A DNA stretch of 64,000 bases from Prostheceraeus crozeri (Eukaryota; Platyhelminthes; Polycladida; Euryleptidae). The DNA lies in the NCBI GenBank assembly GCA_907163375.1, contig CAJQUW010006313.1, positions 62,001-126,000 of the forward strand. The letters run 5' to 3'. Below the pieces are notes generated by a model. That model was not told the DNA's origin. It saw only the letters and a program-made list of their open reading frames with translations, and searched no databases. A program made the translations under genes and the position numbers. Shown piece by piece: positions 11,017-23,949 of this stretch (the stretch's first letter is position 1; the number at the start of each line of letters is the position of its first letter).

Positions 11017-12115
11017 GTACACATAATGAAATGCTGGGAACTTCTTGTTATTAAATGTACATGTATGTGATCCTCAATTACTTGAAAATTATTACTCGCC
11101 TGCCACAATTGCCATTATTTCTATCATTGTCAATATTTAAAAACATTGTTTAATTTTGCTAATCACTTGTCGTAGTTGTGATCTTTCACAATGTTCTTTA
11201 ATGTATGCAGGCCTATTTGTCGTTTTCATGCTTGAATTGGGGAGTTTCAGTCACCGCTCAACCTCAAGAAGTAGAAATGCGCGAAATATCCACAGGTTAC
11301 TCACTTCGAAAATTTGAAAAATTGGGGATGTCCTAACATCTGTAGCTTCGAATAGAAGCTTAGCATTTTGCTTTTTGAATGAGGCATGTGTGTACAAGAA
11401 TTTACTGATTTCATGCAATTATCTACAAAAAGTATGTGAGTCATTGTTGTGATTATAGTATGTAAGAATGAAGTAAACCTTATATTACTGTTATTCTAAA
11501 CAACAAATTCTCTTTGTTTGCATGTATGCGGATGCACATATTCGCTATTTTGCTGCAAATATTCGTAGCGCAAATTCTATGTATATCTAAGTGTGGTAGC
11601 ATTAAGCACCCAAAGTTGACACCGACCTAAATCCACTCCTAAATATTATTTCAATTGAAAGCAAAATGTGCTTATTGAAGTTGGATATAATCTTTAAGCT
11701 CGGCATCTCCTTGGAATTGAATGTGAATGCCCTTAACTAACTTAACCAAAGATAAATTCAAGTTATTATCATTTTCAAAGCGCATTTTGACCTTTATTTT
11801 AACATATGCCTAAGCGTTAAAGATGAAAATCCTAATTCTACAATCGTTGCTAGCGTAACTTCTCCTTTATTTTTTTACAGCATTATCACTTAATTTCTAT
11901 CTCAATTTAGCTTTTAAACATGATATTTTTATCATCACTTGATGATTTTACTATCATTCTTTCATTTATCTACAGTAGTCTTTTAGCCAAATTCACTCCA
12001 ACTGATACTCCTCAAGAAGCAATTTTTCTCATCATTTGCCTAAAAATGAAAGTTCTTTATCTTATTGATTATGTATATTGAAGATAGAAGGTTTGAACGT
12101 CGGTGAAATTTTATC
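11017..12115. other. Intergenic AT-rich stretch
   Basis: No coding, RNA or repeat feature is recognised between the RAB33 3' end and the Penelope-like fragment. Confidence 0.4.
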
Positions 12116-12524
12116 AGAACCTACGCTTCGACGATTATATTTAGTTTGCACCGAATTTTCGAATCACTAACCGCCATCCATCTTCAGAAGACAAAGGAAG
12201 ATAAAGCCGCTGTGACACTACATTCGTTGGCTGAAGGTCATCGCATTGACTGGAACAATGCACAGATCGTCACAAGAAAATCCAATCACACGCGGCGTCT
12301 AATTTTAGAAACTTGGCACATATCGCTGAATGACAATTTCAATCGTACGGATACATGTTTACCGTCCATTTACTGTGCTTTAGTGCACTTTCGTTCATTT
12401 TAACTTAATCTGCTTGTCATTTCATATCATTTTACTGATGTGTTCACCCTGAGGATGGATGGTGGTTAGTCATCCGAAAATTCGGTGCAAAATAAATATA
12501 ATCGTCGAAGCGCAAGTTCTGATA
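12116..12524 (+). mobile_element. Penelope-like element fragment with inverted ends
   Basis: The centre (about 12200-12405) encodes the end of a Penelope-type GIY-YIG endonuclease: LAEGHRIDWNNAQIVTRKSN, LETWHISLN, LPSIYCAL. This matches the family's 'H....gH.idW....vl..e....kR.i.Ea..I' C-terminus. Downstream (12445-12524) is a non-coding 3' repeat with a hammerhead-like motif. A reverse-complement copy of that repeat (12116-12187, starting CAGAACCTACGCTTCG) stands at the left edge. Such a 5'-truncated coding piece between inverted pseudo-LTR parts is characteristic of Penelope-like elements. It is a broken fossil copy; moderate divergence between the two ends suggests some age. Confidence 0.75.
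12445..12487 (+). ncRNA. Hammerhead-ribozyme-like motif in Penelope-like repeat
   Basis: The order is: CACC (stem I), CTGAGGA (core), one extra T, GGATG...CATCC (5-bp stem II), GAAA (core), ATTC, GGTG (stem I). Stem I CACC/GGTG pairs perfectly. Stem III consists only of the self-complementary AAUU next to the cleavage position, so it would form between two RNA copies rather than within one. Penelope-like elements are known to carry minimal type I hammerheads. The single base between CTGANGA and stem II departs from the textbook motif but recurs in the other copies here. Confidence 0.55.
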
Positions 12525-15059
12525 TTATTGATCACTTTGTAAGATTTTCCTGTCAACTGAGCGGAATTATGTTAGAGTATAACTTCTGGTCACGTGACGC
12601 ATCAGTAAAATAAAGTTAATTTAGCCTTTTTATTGCAATCTATGTGGTTACACTTCAAGAAATGGCTTGACTTCCATTAGTTTTGCGCTATTGAGCAGTA
12701 GAAACGTGCGGATCATGATTGTACAATATATATGTAGAATTTGATAATGATTTCCTTGAAACTTCGTAATGGGTTCCCAAGTTGACTGATTTTGATGTTG
12801 CTGTATGGGATTGAAATATCTTCATGTTTCTTGAATAATTGATTGTAAAGGGTTGTTATATTTCCTGAATGCAGCGTTTTCTCTTTGTGCAATTGAGACG
12901 TCGATGTCATACTCATATGCTGATTTTCTCAACTCATTAATTCCGAAATAATAAAATTGTTGAAGATTCTACTGACATGCCATCACTTTTCATTTCAAAT
13001 TGGATAATGAAGGAGTGGTTGTTAAAGTCTCGAGTGATTCCAGTTGGTTGATTTTTTGTTACATTTCTCACCGAGCAGAATCATGACAATAGCTGAATTA
13101 AATGATTAATTTCATACTGGATTCTAGACCGAATGCTCTTTATGTTGGATCATCACCCCAGGCTAGTGATACAAATTTACCAGTGATTTTTTATAAAAAA
13201 ATCACCGATTATGTTTAAAAAATCGACAATTTTTTGTGAGTTCATGATTTTCGAAATTTTAGTAATTCGAAACTAAAATAATACAATCGAAACAGTTTCT
13301 GCCACTTTTCTGCGCATTTGTCCGATCTTGCAATGATCCATGCCATAGAGTAATCCGTGCTATCAGCATTCCTAGCTAGCATCCCGGTGAAAAAAAACTG
13401 TCGGGATCTGTCGGTCAATTGTCGGCCCGACAACGAGGCGAAAACTGAAGGAAATGATCAATTTGACTGAGTTTGAATAAATATTTCAACATTTATTCAT
13501 CAAATGAAAAATATAATTAGGCTGCACCGCATAAATTTATGAGGTCTTAAGGTCAATAGATCAAATAGCTTCACGCATAATTGAAAATGAAATTGAGTAG
13601 CTCTCACAATCATATGCTTGACAAAATGCTGTCGAAACAATACGAAAGCTGCAGGTGGGGGCCAGGGACGTCATCGGCGCGACTCTATGGCAGGTGTTGC
13701 ATCGATCTCATGGAGGGCTCTTTGGGGTTCCCCAACCTCGCACCCTCATACCCTAGGCCTGGGGTCGACATACATTGGTCTTATACTGTAAATCTACCCA
13801 AAATCCCTGTTCACTCAAAATTGATGACTGCTTGAACGAAACTTGCTCATCGCGGACAACTGCTATATGATTCAATGCCTCCTCATATATCGAGTGTCCG
13901 AGGTCGCCTGAAGCGGTTGCTATTGCTATAACAACCCAGTGGAAAAAATTCTGTCGGCCCATTATCATCCATCTGATGTTGGCCTGATGAGCAAAGTGGC
14001 CCAGCGCATTTGTATCGGTCCAACATGAGTTGCCAACACTCAACCAATACGCGCCCAATACACGCCAACGCTCACCCGACACCGATCAAAATTTTGTTTT
14101 ATATACTGCTGGTTAATTCGTCATGCCCTTTCTGTGTTATAGAAAAAAGAATATCATAAGTTTGATATCACTATGGAACCTCTTACTTCTCCTTCCACCT
14201 CTTCCTCACTTTCTTATCACCCATGAAACAAGAGCGGAACAACGAGAACATCTGTACTTCACTTCAATATTTATTATAGTATGCTTCATACAGCCCACAG
14301 GCGCCTCCTGTTCTTTCTTCCACAGTTCAGGTCATTCGCGTAAAGTAAATGGGATTTTTCACCTCTGCTTTCTCGACGTTCTCATCGACTTATCGACGGT
14401 GTAGGGATTCTGGAAGACAAAAAATGAAAATGACAGTACGATGTATTAAAAAAACAGTTCGGCTTCAGGAAGCTACAATTGATTCTAACAAATGAGAAAC
14501 CTTTTAAGCACATTTATTGAGTTAGCATTGCCAACTTCGCAATTTCCTGATAAATCTTATTTTCAACAAAATCCAATACAATTAAACCTACATTATATGG
14601 TACAAGTCTCAATTTTGTCCTGAGATAGGGCTTGGAAGAGAAGAAGGTCTAATATTCTATTCTAAAGGCATGGACTCCTAGATATATAACACATGGACTG
14701 TCAGCCAAAATGTCAGGTGTGCATCAGGGGCTGTTCTCTTGTTCATTATGTTACAAAGCAAATGTTTTTTTAAATTGACATGAGCATAATAAGTAAAATT
14801 TATTTTTCGGCTAGTAACGGCAAATTCTCTGTATCAAGAATATACTTTCTCACTTGAGCTGTGCGTTCGGTAAATATTCGAGGATAGATACATGTATAAC
14901 AGCGCAGGCCCATGCATTCCAAATACTTTTAAGTGTATTAATTTTGAGATCGCTTTTTTGAAATCAGATATATATGTTTTATTTCTTAAGCCAGATGTTT
15001 AGCCATACAATTCTCACAATATTTAAATTTGAGGTAGATGTAATGAAAAAATAGACGTC
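12525..15059. other. Unassigned intergenic stretch
   Basis: No gene is supported. The segment 13650-13790 is GC-richer than its surroundings but I cannot identify it. The rest is AT-rich with many stops in all frames. Confidence 0.4.
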
Positions 15060-15905
15060 TTAGGTCAATAAATCATAATAATAATAAAACTCCCAAATTT
15101 TCGAATGTCTCTTTCTCAAGGGTATGAAATCACACTGACTGTGGTCAAATTATCTTACAAGCAACTAACATAGTACAAAATTCAAACACAAATAACTCAG
15201 AGGTCCTACTTCTCATACTAAATAAACATTGATATCTGGGCGATACTTAGAAATGAAATCCTTCTCAGATATCTTCCGCTCAATCGTATTAGCAAATCCT
15301 CGCTTTAAAATAAAAGGGGTCACAAATGAAAGGTCAGGTATACCATGAGTTTAACAAAATGTTTATGAAATAAACTCGAATCAGTTGTAAGGTGCTCATG
15401 CATACGTTGACGAAAAGAACGAAAAGTCTCACCGATATAAAAACTTTCACACAAATTACATGTCAACTGATAAACAACATTTTTCATGTAACAAAAATTA
15501 TTATTCTTACACAAACAGTTACTAGTACAAAATAATTTTTATTTAAATGAAACACTTCTTTTCAAATTAGGTTGGGTCACAAATACTGGCTTCAAATCAA
15601 ACAAATGATGCTGGAAACTTTTAAACTCTTCTCTTATCTTAGTTGCCTGGAAATCATTAATGAACGGTACCCACAAATATATTTGTTTTCTGTTTGCTTC
15701 TTTTCTATGTCTTCTTTTGCTTTCATTCATTGGTTTAGATTTAATGTATCGTTCAACAATATCTAAAGGGTACCCGTTTGCAAGAAATCTTTTTTTCATA
15801 AAATATAGTCCATCTTTGATCTTGCTCATGGTGGAACAATTGCGATGTACTCGCAGACACTTTGTACGTAGCAGGTTTATCTTTCTCTGCCACGGCACCC
15901 AACTA
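15060..15905 (-). mobile_element. Penelope-like element, 3' coding part
   Basis: Read on the minus strand, 15539-15898 encodes the region after the RT catalytic domain (CSTMSKIKDGLYFMKKRFLA, NGYPLDIVERYI, YLWVPFIND). It is followed at 15320-15514 by a GIY-YIG endonuclease with NVVYQLTCNLCESFYIGETF and FRQRMHEHL. This RT-then-GIY-YIG order defines Penelope-like elements. The 5' RT palm is absent, so the copy is truncated near 15905, and it carries a few interruptions. Its non-coding 3' end includes a degenerate hammerhead-like sequence at 15092-15122. It differs in sequence from the elements at 12.1 and 44.7 kb, so at least two or three lineages are present. Confidence 0.85.
15092..15122 (-). 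ncRNA. Degenerate hammerhead-like remnant
   Basis: On the minus strand: CCC (stem I), TTGAGAA, a short imperfect stem II, GAAA, ATTT, GGG (stem I). Compared with the copies at 12445 and 61099, two core positions differ (C3 and G8 look mutated), so self-cleavage is not expected. Its position just after the GIY-YIG domain of the Penelope-like element supports the relationship. Confidence 0.4.
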
Positions 15906-17317
15906 TAAATCTATAATGTCTATAAATCCCTATCGCGCCATTAACATAAAATAGTGGTTTCAAAAGAATAGAAGAAAACTTTATAACGATTAAATACAAC
16001 TTCATGTATAAATTCTGCAACTTTCATACAGCATCAGGTAGACTTTTATCATGTGAGAAATCACAGTGGACTGGACACATAAGCAATGCCTTTATCATTC
16101 ATAAAATCTATTGATCGTGAAGCAGCGTCGTCTTTGCAGTTTAATTGTCTGAATGAATTTTACCACAGTATATTCGACTATTCGACTTTTTTGCAGTTTA
16201 TTTCATATATCATTTGTAAAACCTCATTCCCATTGTTCGAATAATTTTGCCCATGTTGTATAGGCAGGAGAATTTAACAAGAATTTCTGTTAGTCATTTA
16301 TGTATAATTAAGCTGTTGCATTGCTAGAATACAGAAAGAAAGCTCTTTCTCATTCACTCGATGCACACAGGTTGTGCTTGAAATATTGTGTCCTCTTTGA
16401 TTCAAGATCAAAGAACACTAATAACATCACAAGTTCAGATTAAAAACTTTTTGTCATTTTTGGCAACCACTTTTCAACTAGAATCAACTAACTATTTTCG
16501 TCAATTCTCCTGATTTTAATCTGTATGTTCTAAAGAACATTTCGCACGAGTCACATTTTTGGATATTCAAAACATACAAGTGTCCGTCACATAATGATTA
16601 GGAGTCCATGTCCAAAGGTCTCAATTTGTATTTGCCTTGTTTATTGAGTCTTAAGATATCTACTGATTTTCTTTACCGTAGTATTTCTTCATTTATGATT
16701 GTATGCGTTATATAGAATACTATCGTTTATTGAATAGAGATTTGTAATAATAATAAAATAATTATAAATTATAAGAATAAATTGCTTAATACTATTATTA
16801 TTATTTGTTTTTGTAATTTGAATCTAATGCAGCAATTAGAGTAAATAGATTTCTGACGGTTCATTTCAATATTTTGCGTCGTTCGCAGTGTTTTGAGCCA
16901 GTTCGGACATTCTAAATTTAAAAAAGTTATGATATTTAATATATCAATTTTTGAATGGAATTCCCAATTTTTGCCAAATATTTTTATAGTGATAAGATGA
17001 AACTGTCTTTATTATTTTATAGTTTTAATCTATTGTTGTCTATTTCGATCATCATCAGTAGAAAATTAAGCATAGACTATAAAACTACACTGCATGCGTT
17101 TCTACATCAAAACCTAGATGCAGCATGAGAGACGAAAACATTTCACTTCGATTGATGATTGTGAGAACTGCTGAAGTTTCAGAAAACTCAGCATGCAATG
17201 AGTTGCTGACTCTCCGAAAGTGCACATTTTGCTTATGACGAATCTGCAAATATTGCATTTAGAATCTTGCACATAATGAAGTGATGAATTGCGTACCTTT
17301 GAGTATATGTACCAGAG
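15906..17317. other. Unassigned AT-rich stretch
   Basis: No coding signal. The segment around 16740-16830 is very A/T-rich with short ATA/TTA runs. Confidence 0.4.
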
Positions 17318-18381
17318 CAGTGGCGTAGGGTGCCGTTTTGAAACAGCTAAGAAAAATCTGAATATAAGGCAACCAACATAGTACATTGCTTCAATCCATT
17401 TACATGGAAATGTTTACTTACAAGACAAATAACTGCATGTGCGCATATACTGTACGGACATGTACAAAACTTCTCCTTAAATCAAATCATACTCCACATA
17501 TGTTTTGTATTGATGTAGCTCCAATATGCAACTTTGCATGCAGAGTTGCATATATCAAAAACAATACACATCAACAAATTAAAAAAATGAAGTGCTAGTG
17601 TTTTATGATGAATTCCATTACTATGATTCAAACTTTGAATGTGTAGATGACGACGCTATTTCATTTTACAAAATTCACAAAAATCATAAAAATTTTGGTT
17701 TGATAAAAATTTCGATAAAAAATATTTTTTCAATTACTTTGGAATTACTTGTCCAATCTAATTACAGTCTGTCTACAAGCACTCCAAACGATCCGATACT
17801 TCACTCCTAAAGTTCTCAAAATGCTTCTGAATCAACTGAAAGTTGCTGTATTTCATCAACTCTATTCAAATTCCTCAGTTGAATAGTAGATGTGATAAAG
17901 CATCCATCTGCGTTTCTGCATTTGTCTCTGTATAGGTGCATGTGAATCCATGATTACAAGAATGATGGGAAAAACAGCTGCTGCCCGATTGCCCCGCATT
18001 CTCTGTCCCAACAATGGTATTCCGCAGACCAAGTTGAATAGTGGCCTCATGCTTGTAGAATTGAAGCAAGTATCGACACGGTGCCGATAATTAACGAGTC
18101 TTGCGAATTGCGATAACTCACCTGATAGGTGTTGTTACAGCAGTCTTCCGCGAAACAACACGTAGTCAAATTTAACACTGATTGATGTCGCTATGAACTT
18201 ATCTTAATCAAAGTTATTTTGAAATCAAGTGGAATTCAATATTTAATTTTTTGGTTGAATCATGAAAATATCCGTTTTTTACTGATTATCATAAAGCTCA
18301 ATAGAATTAATTCACAACTGTACACAGAAAATAAATAGGTATTCAGTGAATACTGTGAATACTATACACGCTACGCCACTG
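17318..18381. mobile_element. Non-autonomous hAT element, perfect 8-bp TSD
   Basis: The left end reads CAGTGGCGTAGGGTGCCG and the right end, reversed, CAGTGGCGTAGCGTGTA. The first 11 bases are identical and typical of hAT termini. The eight bases TACCAGAG occur directly outside both ends (17310-17317 and 18382-18389), a perfect hAT-size target duplication. The 1,064-bp interior has no transposase that I can recognise, so the element depends on a relative elsewhere. The intact duplication suggests a fairly young insertion. Confidence 0.85.
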
Positions 18382-21300
18382 TACCAGAGAATTCGATTAA
18401 TTTGCAGCAGGGAATGGAGCAGAAGACCACAGAGAAGATTGGACAGAATGAATAGCGGATTATACACACCTCTACAAGAAAAATCCAACATGATTTAAAC
18501 ATTGTTGCAAATATACTACGGTACATGGATTGCAAATATGCTCCTTTATTGATATTTATTTCTTACACACAAACTTCGAAAAACACTTGTTCGTTGGTAC
18601 CGGTACCGTAAATTTTGCAAGATAACTAATACGAAGTATAACTAGCGGCTAATTTTTTGTTGGCATTACATACTTCGGTGTAAATAATCTATGATATGAT
18701 GCTAACTAATTCTATTCATTTGTCATGTAGGAATCTACGAAGAACAAACGGTATTTTCGCTGGATACATTTATGTCATTTGTCAATGGATAAAACTCCGT
18801 GGATGTAATAGGTCATTTGGTACTTCCACAACTTCATAATTATATGACTTATTATATCAAGAACAAGATTTTCTACTCCATGTTTCATCAGTCGTAGCCA
18901 ACATGCAAAGTATTCTTTTCATGAAATATGTTAGTCGTCTATCAGACATATTCCTCCATTCTATTTCCATAATCAATGTTATCGTTGATTATGGGAAATG
19001 TAAACATGTAAACTTTTATAAGATGACATTCAACTAATGCATGCCCCTACAGAAGGCACGATGGGCTTCGATTTTACAATTATTGGAAAACTTAGTTATA
19101 TGACACATATGCAGTCAATGACTTACCTATTGCTTATTCACAAAATTATGGACTTCGGTGAATTGAGCAAAATTGGACGGAAGAAGATTGCACACAAACA
19201 GTCACAATGAATGGTAGAGAAAGTGAAGAGAAAATGATCCAAGTCTGCATGCGAAATTGACGTCATCTCAGTGGTGATGCATTGGAAAGTTCTTCCGTGT
19301 TTAGGGAATGCTGATGGGAGAAGCGAGCTTTGATATAATTGGTGGCGAGAGAAGTTTCCCTTGTTCATCACTTTCCACGTTTCCGCCTGCACGATCGGCA
19401 CTTGAAAGAGAAGTTTCATAACTGTCGCAAATGTATCGGGAGCACCAAGTTACGCCGACAGGAGAGACAAATGATCACACGCTTTCATCTCCCGACAACT
19501 GCCCAACAGCTCTCTGTCGGGCAGATATTGGCCCATCATCATATTATCAAAATTTTTCCACTGGGAACTGCTATTTCTGTGTATGCCTTCGTAAATTGAA
19601 TTAGTAGAAGTCACTATTGTCAATTTTAGCCTAACAATTTACAAGCTAAATTCTGCAAGTGCAAAGGGCCTATCTAATCAAGAAATTGCATCCTACAAGA
19701 GGTGAACCTGTAGTTAATTCATCTCAAACACGGAAGTTAAAGAAATTATCTTCCAATAAAAAGAAATCATGTAAGTCTGAAGGATATTTTTCCTTATTTC
19801 ATGGATATCTGCTTCATTTATTGGTAAAAGCATTAAAAGAATATCGAAGTCGAGCTCAGGCTGAATTTCTTAGACTGCGTTTTTATAACTTATTTGATAA
19901 AGGCAAAATCCGAAATATTGTATAGATAAACGTTTTAAAGCCCGTGGAATGTATAATAGTACGTTATTAAATGAAATGCAAATTTTTCGGTTACAGAAGT
20001 CTATTTATTAAAGTTGGGCCGCAGGATGTAAGTAGTACTCTTAGCCTTCACATCCCGTACTTTAGATATCCCTGAGCCCTTATTACGCTGTTATTATCTG
20101 ATTATTGCGTCCTCCCTTAAGTCACACAAGAACTAGTTAAAATTCAAAACATGGACTCAGTGCCAAAAAAGAACAGTTGTCTTTATTGGAAATTCACCTC
20201 ATCAGAGACATCATGGTAATCTACAAAAAATACTGCCGGTGACAAAACGCCACTACCTCTTCAGTTCAGGTTGATCGGCATATTTGAAAAACATTGTTAC
20301 AGAGTTTGCATCATCAAAAATTGTATTTTTACACAAACATCATGAGACTTTATAATACATCATATGTTATCGAAAATTCATCATGGTCAGCTGGGTAACA
20401 GCTACCACAATGTATTTCACAACAATGTTGCTGATTGGTCCAATCCGCAGACTGCGTACAACGGTGACAGGGAACTTGGTTCCAGTGGAAACGTTTACAC
20501 CTTGTCTCGACCATCACTTCAAAATACTGTCATACTACTGTTTATAAAATAAATAGTAGTGAATATTAGAATCCAGAAATTTACACGAAATGTTTTCTTT
20601 CACAATTTATCGCAAAAAGGATTTTCAACCGGTTTGTCAGGTATATAGTAAATGATTATGTTAAGTTAGTCCACTCTATCTACAACGCGAACAAATCGCA
20701 TGCATTGGTAGAGGGCATAATATTGATACAACTTTGCAATGAGCTCCTTATATTTTAAAACTATAATCGGCTGAAGTCAACTTGCGATGAAGCCTTGTGA
20801 TTCCAGCGATTCTTATACATGATAAATATAACAGTAGTAGCAAAGTTAAATGAATAACACACTAGAATGCGATAACAAAGTAGAGGAAGATCAAAAACAT
20901 ATGAAATAAACGAAGAGAAATGATTAAGAAATATCGAAGAATGAGAAGGAAGGATAGAGGAACAATGGGGTATCAAAGGAATAAAGAAATACAGACAGAG
21001 GATTTTAGAAATGGAGACATCGCCTTAACAAGGCACCAACAAGATGGACAACCCCAAAACAGGCATATTCATATAATCACAATCGGTATTTCAATAATAA
21101 ATAACGGTTTTACAAACGACACAGAGTCCAACCGTATACACGCGGAAAATCACAGGTGACATGAAGAAAGTCATCTGGATAAGAGAAGAGATACATGAAG
21201 AGGATCAGAAAAATCCTTTTCAGAAGAAGAAGCACTTTGGACAGTCAGCCATGGACAACACCATTTTTTTGTTTTTAAAATGCTCACTTTTTTTCTCCGC

Positions 21301-22100
21301 TTCGACTCATTTGTTACAATGAACAACATCCATACCTCTTTCAGTCACAATACACAAACACAGAAATAATTATCATAAGACAATTATCAGCACCAGAGTC
21401 GAAAACGGATTTTTTAACCAAAAATATATATAAATAGTTCTGTTCGTCAATCGAGCAGCATTATCACAATCGCAGTATCCTGAATCTTGGCCGGGTTTTT
21501 GAAGCACCTCGAGCCGCAACGGGACATTCGGAGTTAGGTAAAACGACCAGTTGAAGGATGGGTCATTGACGACCATATTCTCAAAGCTTGTCGCTTTTAG
21601 GCTTTCGTTTGAAACGTTGATTATGACTATGATGATGAAATGCAAGTAAAAATATTCTCGTTTATCAGTGGTTCATAAAGCGGTTTCAGCATCACCGTTA
21701 TTAAACAAAAGCAGTAGGAAGATGAAACAGCAGCGGTGTAGGTGGAATTAAAATATCTTGCAATCTTTGTGACGGAAGACGATTAAAAAATAACAACGGC
21801 GAATAATTTGAACGTCAGACAAGTGGAGTAGTAGGAATAAGTCAAGCAATATCTTAACTTCATTGATTAATTCTCAAAAAAAGAAAGTAAAGATTTACAA
21901 AAAGTAAAGCAGATGCATGATAATGACTGCGACAAAATGATGTTGATAACTGATTGGAGAAATGAAGGTTAACGAGAATTGATTATTTCCTATTTTCAAC
22001 ACAAATGAAAATCTGAATGACTATCTATAGTAAGAAAAAATACTAATTTGGGACGGGAAGGATCTTAGGTGTTTGGAAAACGGGAGATTTGGCGCGGAGG
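18382..22100. other. Long stretch without recognised genes
   Basis: I see no supported gene. There is a near-perfect hairpin at 18971-19003 (TTTCCATAATCAA against TTGATTATGGGAAA). The part next to 22100 is probably the 3' UTR of the ELL-like gene on the minus strand, though I could not fix a poly(A) signal. Confidence 0.4.
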
Positions 22101-22271
22101 TTACACATGGCGGGCAGCGGAAGCACTAGTCCGATTCTTATACTTATGCACTTGTTTCTTTATATGTGATAGTTTGGCGTCCAAATAATCGAGTCTTCGG
22201 CGTAATTCACGGGGATTCTTTCCATCACGATGAAGTTCGTCCACAGCCGTAACAATTCTACTGCCAACACG
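22101..22271 (-). CDS. ELL: ELL-like gene, last coding exon
   Basis: The minus strand has a strong acceptor (TTTTCTCCTCGACAG) and then 56 codons to a TAA at 22101. They read RVGSRIVTAVDELHRDGKNP, RELRRRLDYLDAKLSHIKKQ and VHKYKNR. The RRRLDYLdaKLSHIKk block is the end of the occludin/ELL homology domain (in human ELL, 'RCEYLHsKLAHIKrLI'). The exon starts in phase 0, which fits the exon ending at 27148 (GSEEYE-like SPEYE). In ELL proteins this coiled domain binds partners such as EAF in the super elongation complex. The tail after KYKNR is short and without further domains. Confidence 0.8.
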   Translation of the reverse strand, partial: RVGSRIVTAVDELHRDGKNPRELRRRLDYLDAKLSHIKKQVHKYKNRTSASAARHV

Positions 22272-22628
22272 CTGTCGAGGAGAAAATGTTACAGTTAGAA
22301 TATGAGTGCATAAAATTTCAGGTTATCTTATCAATTAGAGTAAAGTTTGCGGCTTGTAGCTAACGTCTGACAATCTGACATTCATGTGCATCAAGTTCTA
22401 TCACAACGGTGTGTAACATGAAATAGAACGTTTCGAAAGGCCTCGTCGTAAACATGCTGAAGTTCTTATTTCAATACAGAAAAGAGAGAGAGAGAGAGAG
22501 ACCCGCTGAAAAATTGGCTCGATTTTTCACCCGATTTTTTTTCATTTCACCCGATTTTTCTGGTATCTCAACAATAGTAGAAAAATCGGGTGAAAGACCC
22601 GAAAACGTAAACCTTTTTCGGGGTTAAG

Positions 22629-22985
22629 CCCGAATTTTTACCCGATTTCAATAATAAAAACGATAAGTACCACGATATTACACCCGAATTTTCACCCGAT
22701 TTCAATAATGAAAACGATAAGTACCACGATATTACACCCGAATTTTTACCCGATTTCAATAATAAAAACGATAAGTACCACGATATTACACCCGATTTCA
22801 ATAATGAAAACGATAAGTACCACGATATTACACCCGAATTTTTACCCGATTTCAATAATAAGAACGATTAGTAGCACGATATTACACCCGAATTTTTACC
22901 CGATTTCAATAATAAAAACGATTAGTACCACGATATTACACCCGAATTCAATAATAAATACGATTAGTAACGATAGTAATGAAAC
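22629..22985 (+). repeat. 54-bp minisatellite, about 6.5 units
   Basis: Units start with CCCGAATTTTTACCCG at 22629, 22683, 22737, 22833, 22887 and 22941, a regular 54-bp period. The unit at 22791 lacks 12 bases and is 42 bp long. Each contains TTTCAATAATAAAAACGAT and CCACGATATTACA. Copies differ at few positions, mainly aataa/aatga and gataag/gattag. Confidence 0.9.
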
Positions 22986-23512
22986 GAGACACGTATCAAA
23001 AGAAGGCTGAATAGGGTTTTTTGCCAGTAATATATGGTGTACAAATGACTAAAATTCATGATGCAAGTAGTGGCAAAAATTTGATATGCAAATTTTATAT
23101 TTTCAGTTTTGAATCTCTTAAACGTGCGGCTGCCGAGTTTCCAGATTGATGAAATATTTAACAAGCCCCGCACGTGTAACACATCCACACGTTACATTGC
23201 TCCTCTAATTGATGAATAGCTACGCGAACTTGCCGCTGCAAAATGCCAATCATGTAAAGGAAATGTGTTCAATTGTGATTTTTCTTCAGTCAGTCGTATT
23301 TTCTGTAAGTACTTTCATAAGACTGAGTGGATTGAAAAAGTTATCACTAAAATTCTCCGTAAAAAATGAACACTATAAATCAAATTTTTACCACTACTTG
23401 CTAAATGTATTTTAGTCATTTGTACACTTGACTTCATGCCTATACTTGCGCTGGTGAAAACCCCATTCAATCAGCTATGTCTTGATACGTCTCGTTTCAT
23501 TACTATCAATTC
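22965..23512. repeat. Inner inverted repeat around 360-bp core
   Basis: The left arm contains GATAGTAATGAAACGAGAC, a GGGTTTT block and GTACAAATGACTAAAA. The right arm holds their reverse complements in matching order (TTTTAGTCATTTGTAC ... GTCTCGTTTCATTACTATC). The arms are about 90-100 bp and imperfect in the middle. The repeat sits near the centre of the satellite-bearing element. Confidence 0.7.
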
Positions 23513-23949
23513 TGACGTAATATCGAAAATCTGGTTTATTGTAGAACTTTATGGACGCCCTGAATATACATTATTAAACAGGTAAGAATTAAATCATAGA
23601 TGCTATTGAATTGCTGTTCAGAAAAGTTCTTAGTAGTCGTTAAAGCTGATGTGCCAGTGTTATACGAAGAATTCATCAATTCCTTCGAGCAGATCTGTAA
23701 CAGAAAATTCGAAACTGTTCATCACAATAAATGCTGAAGATCTGTATAGCTAAATTAACAGATTAATTTATCACAATATGACCGTTCATTCGCTTCAAAA
23801 AGAAAAAGACAGCCCTATAATCATAAAGATCCGAATTGTGAAACGATTATTCCGAGTGAATTACCCAAACTGAATAAATCGGCTCAACGACCATGAAATA
23901 ACAAAATCTGCTGGAATGATAAGCAAAATTTGTTTAGCAAACGAATTTT

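Noticed and set aside
13753-14082. Minus-strand 109-residue reading frame
   Set aside because: No recognisable domain, no splice or start context, low-quality codon pattern.
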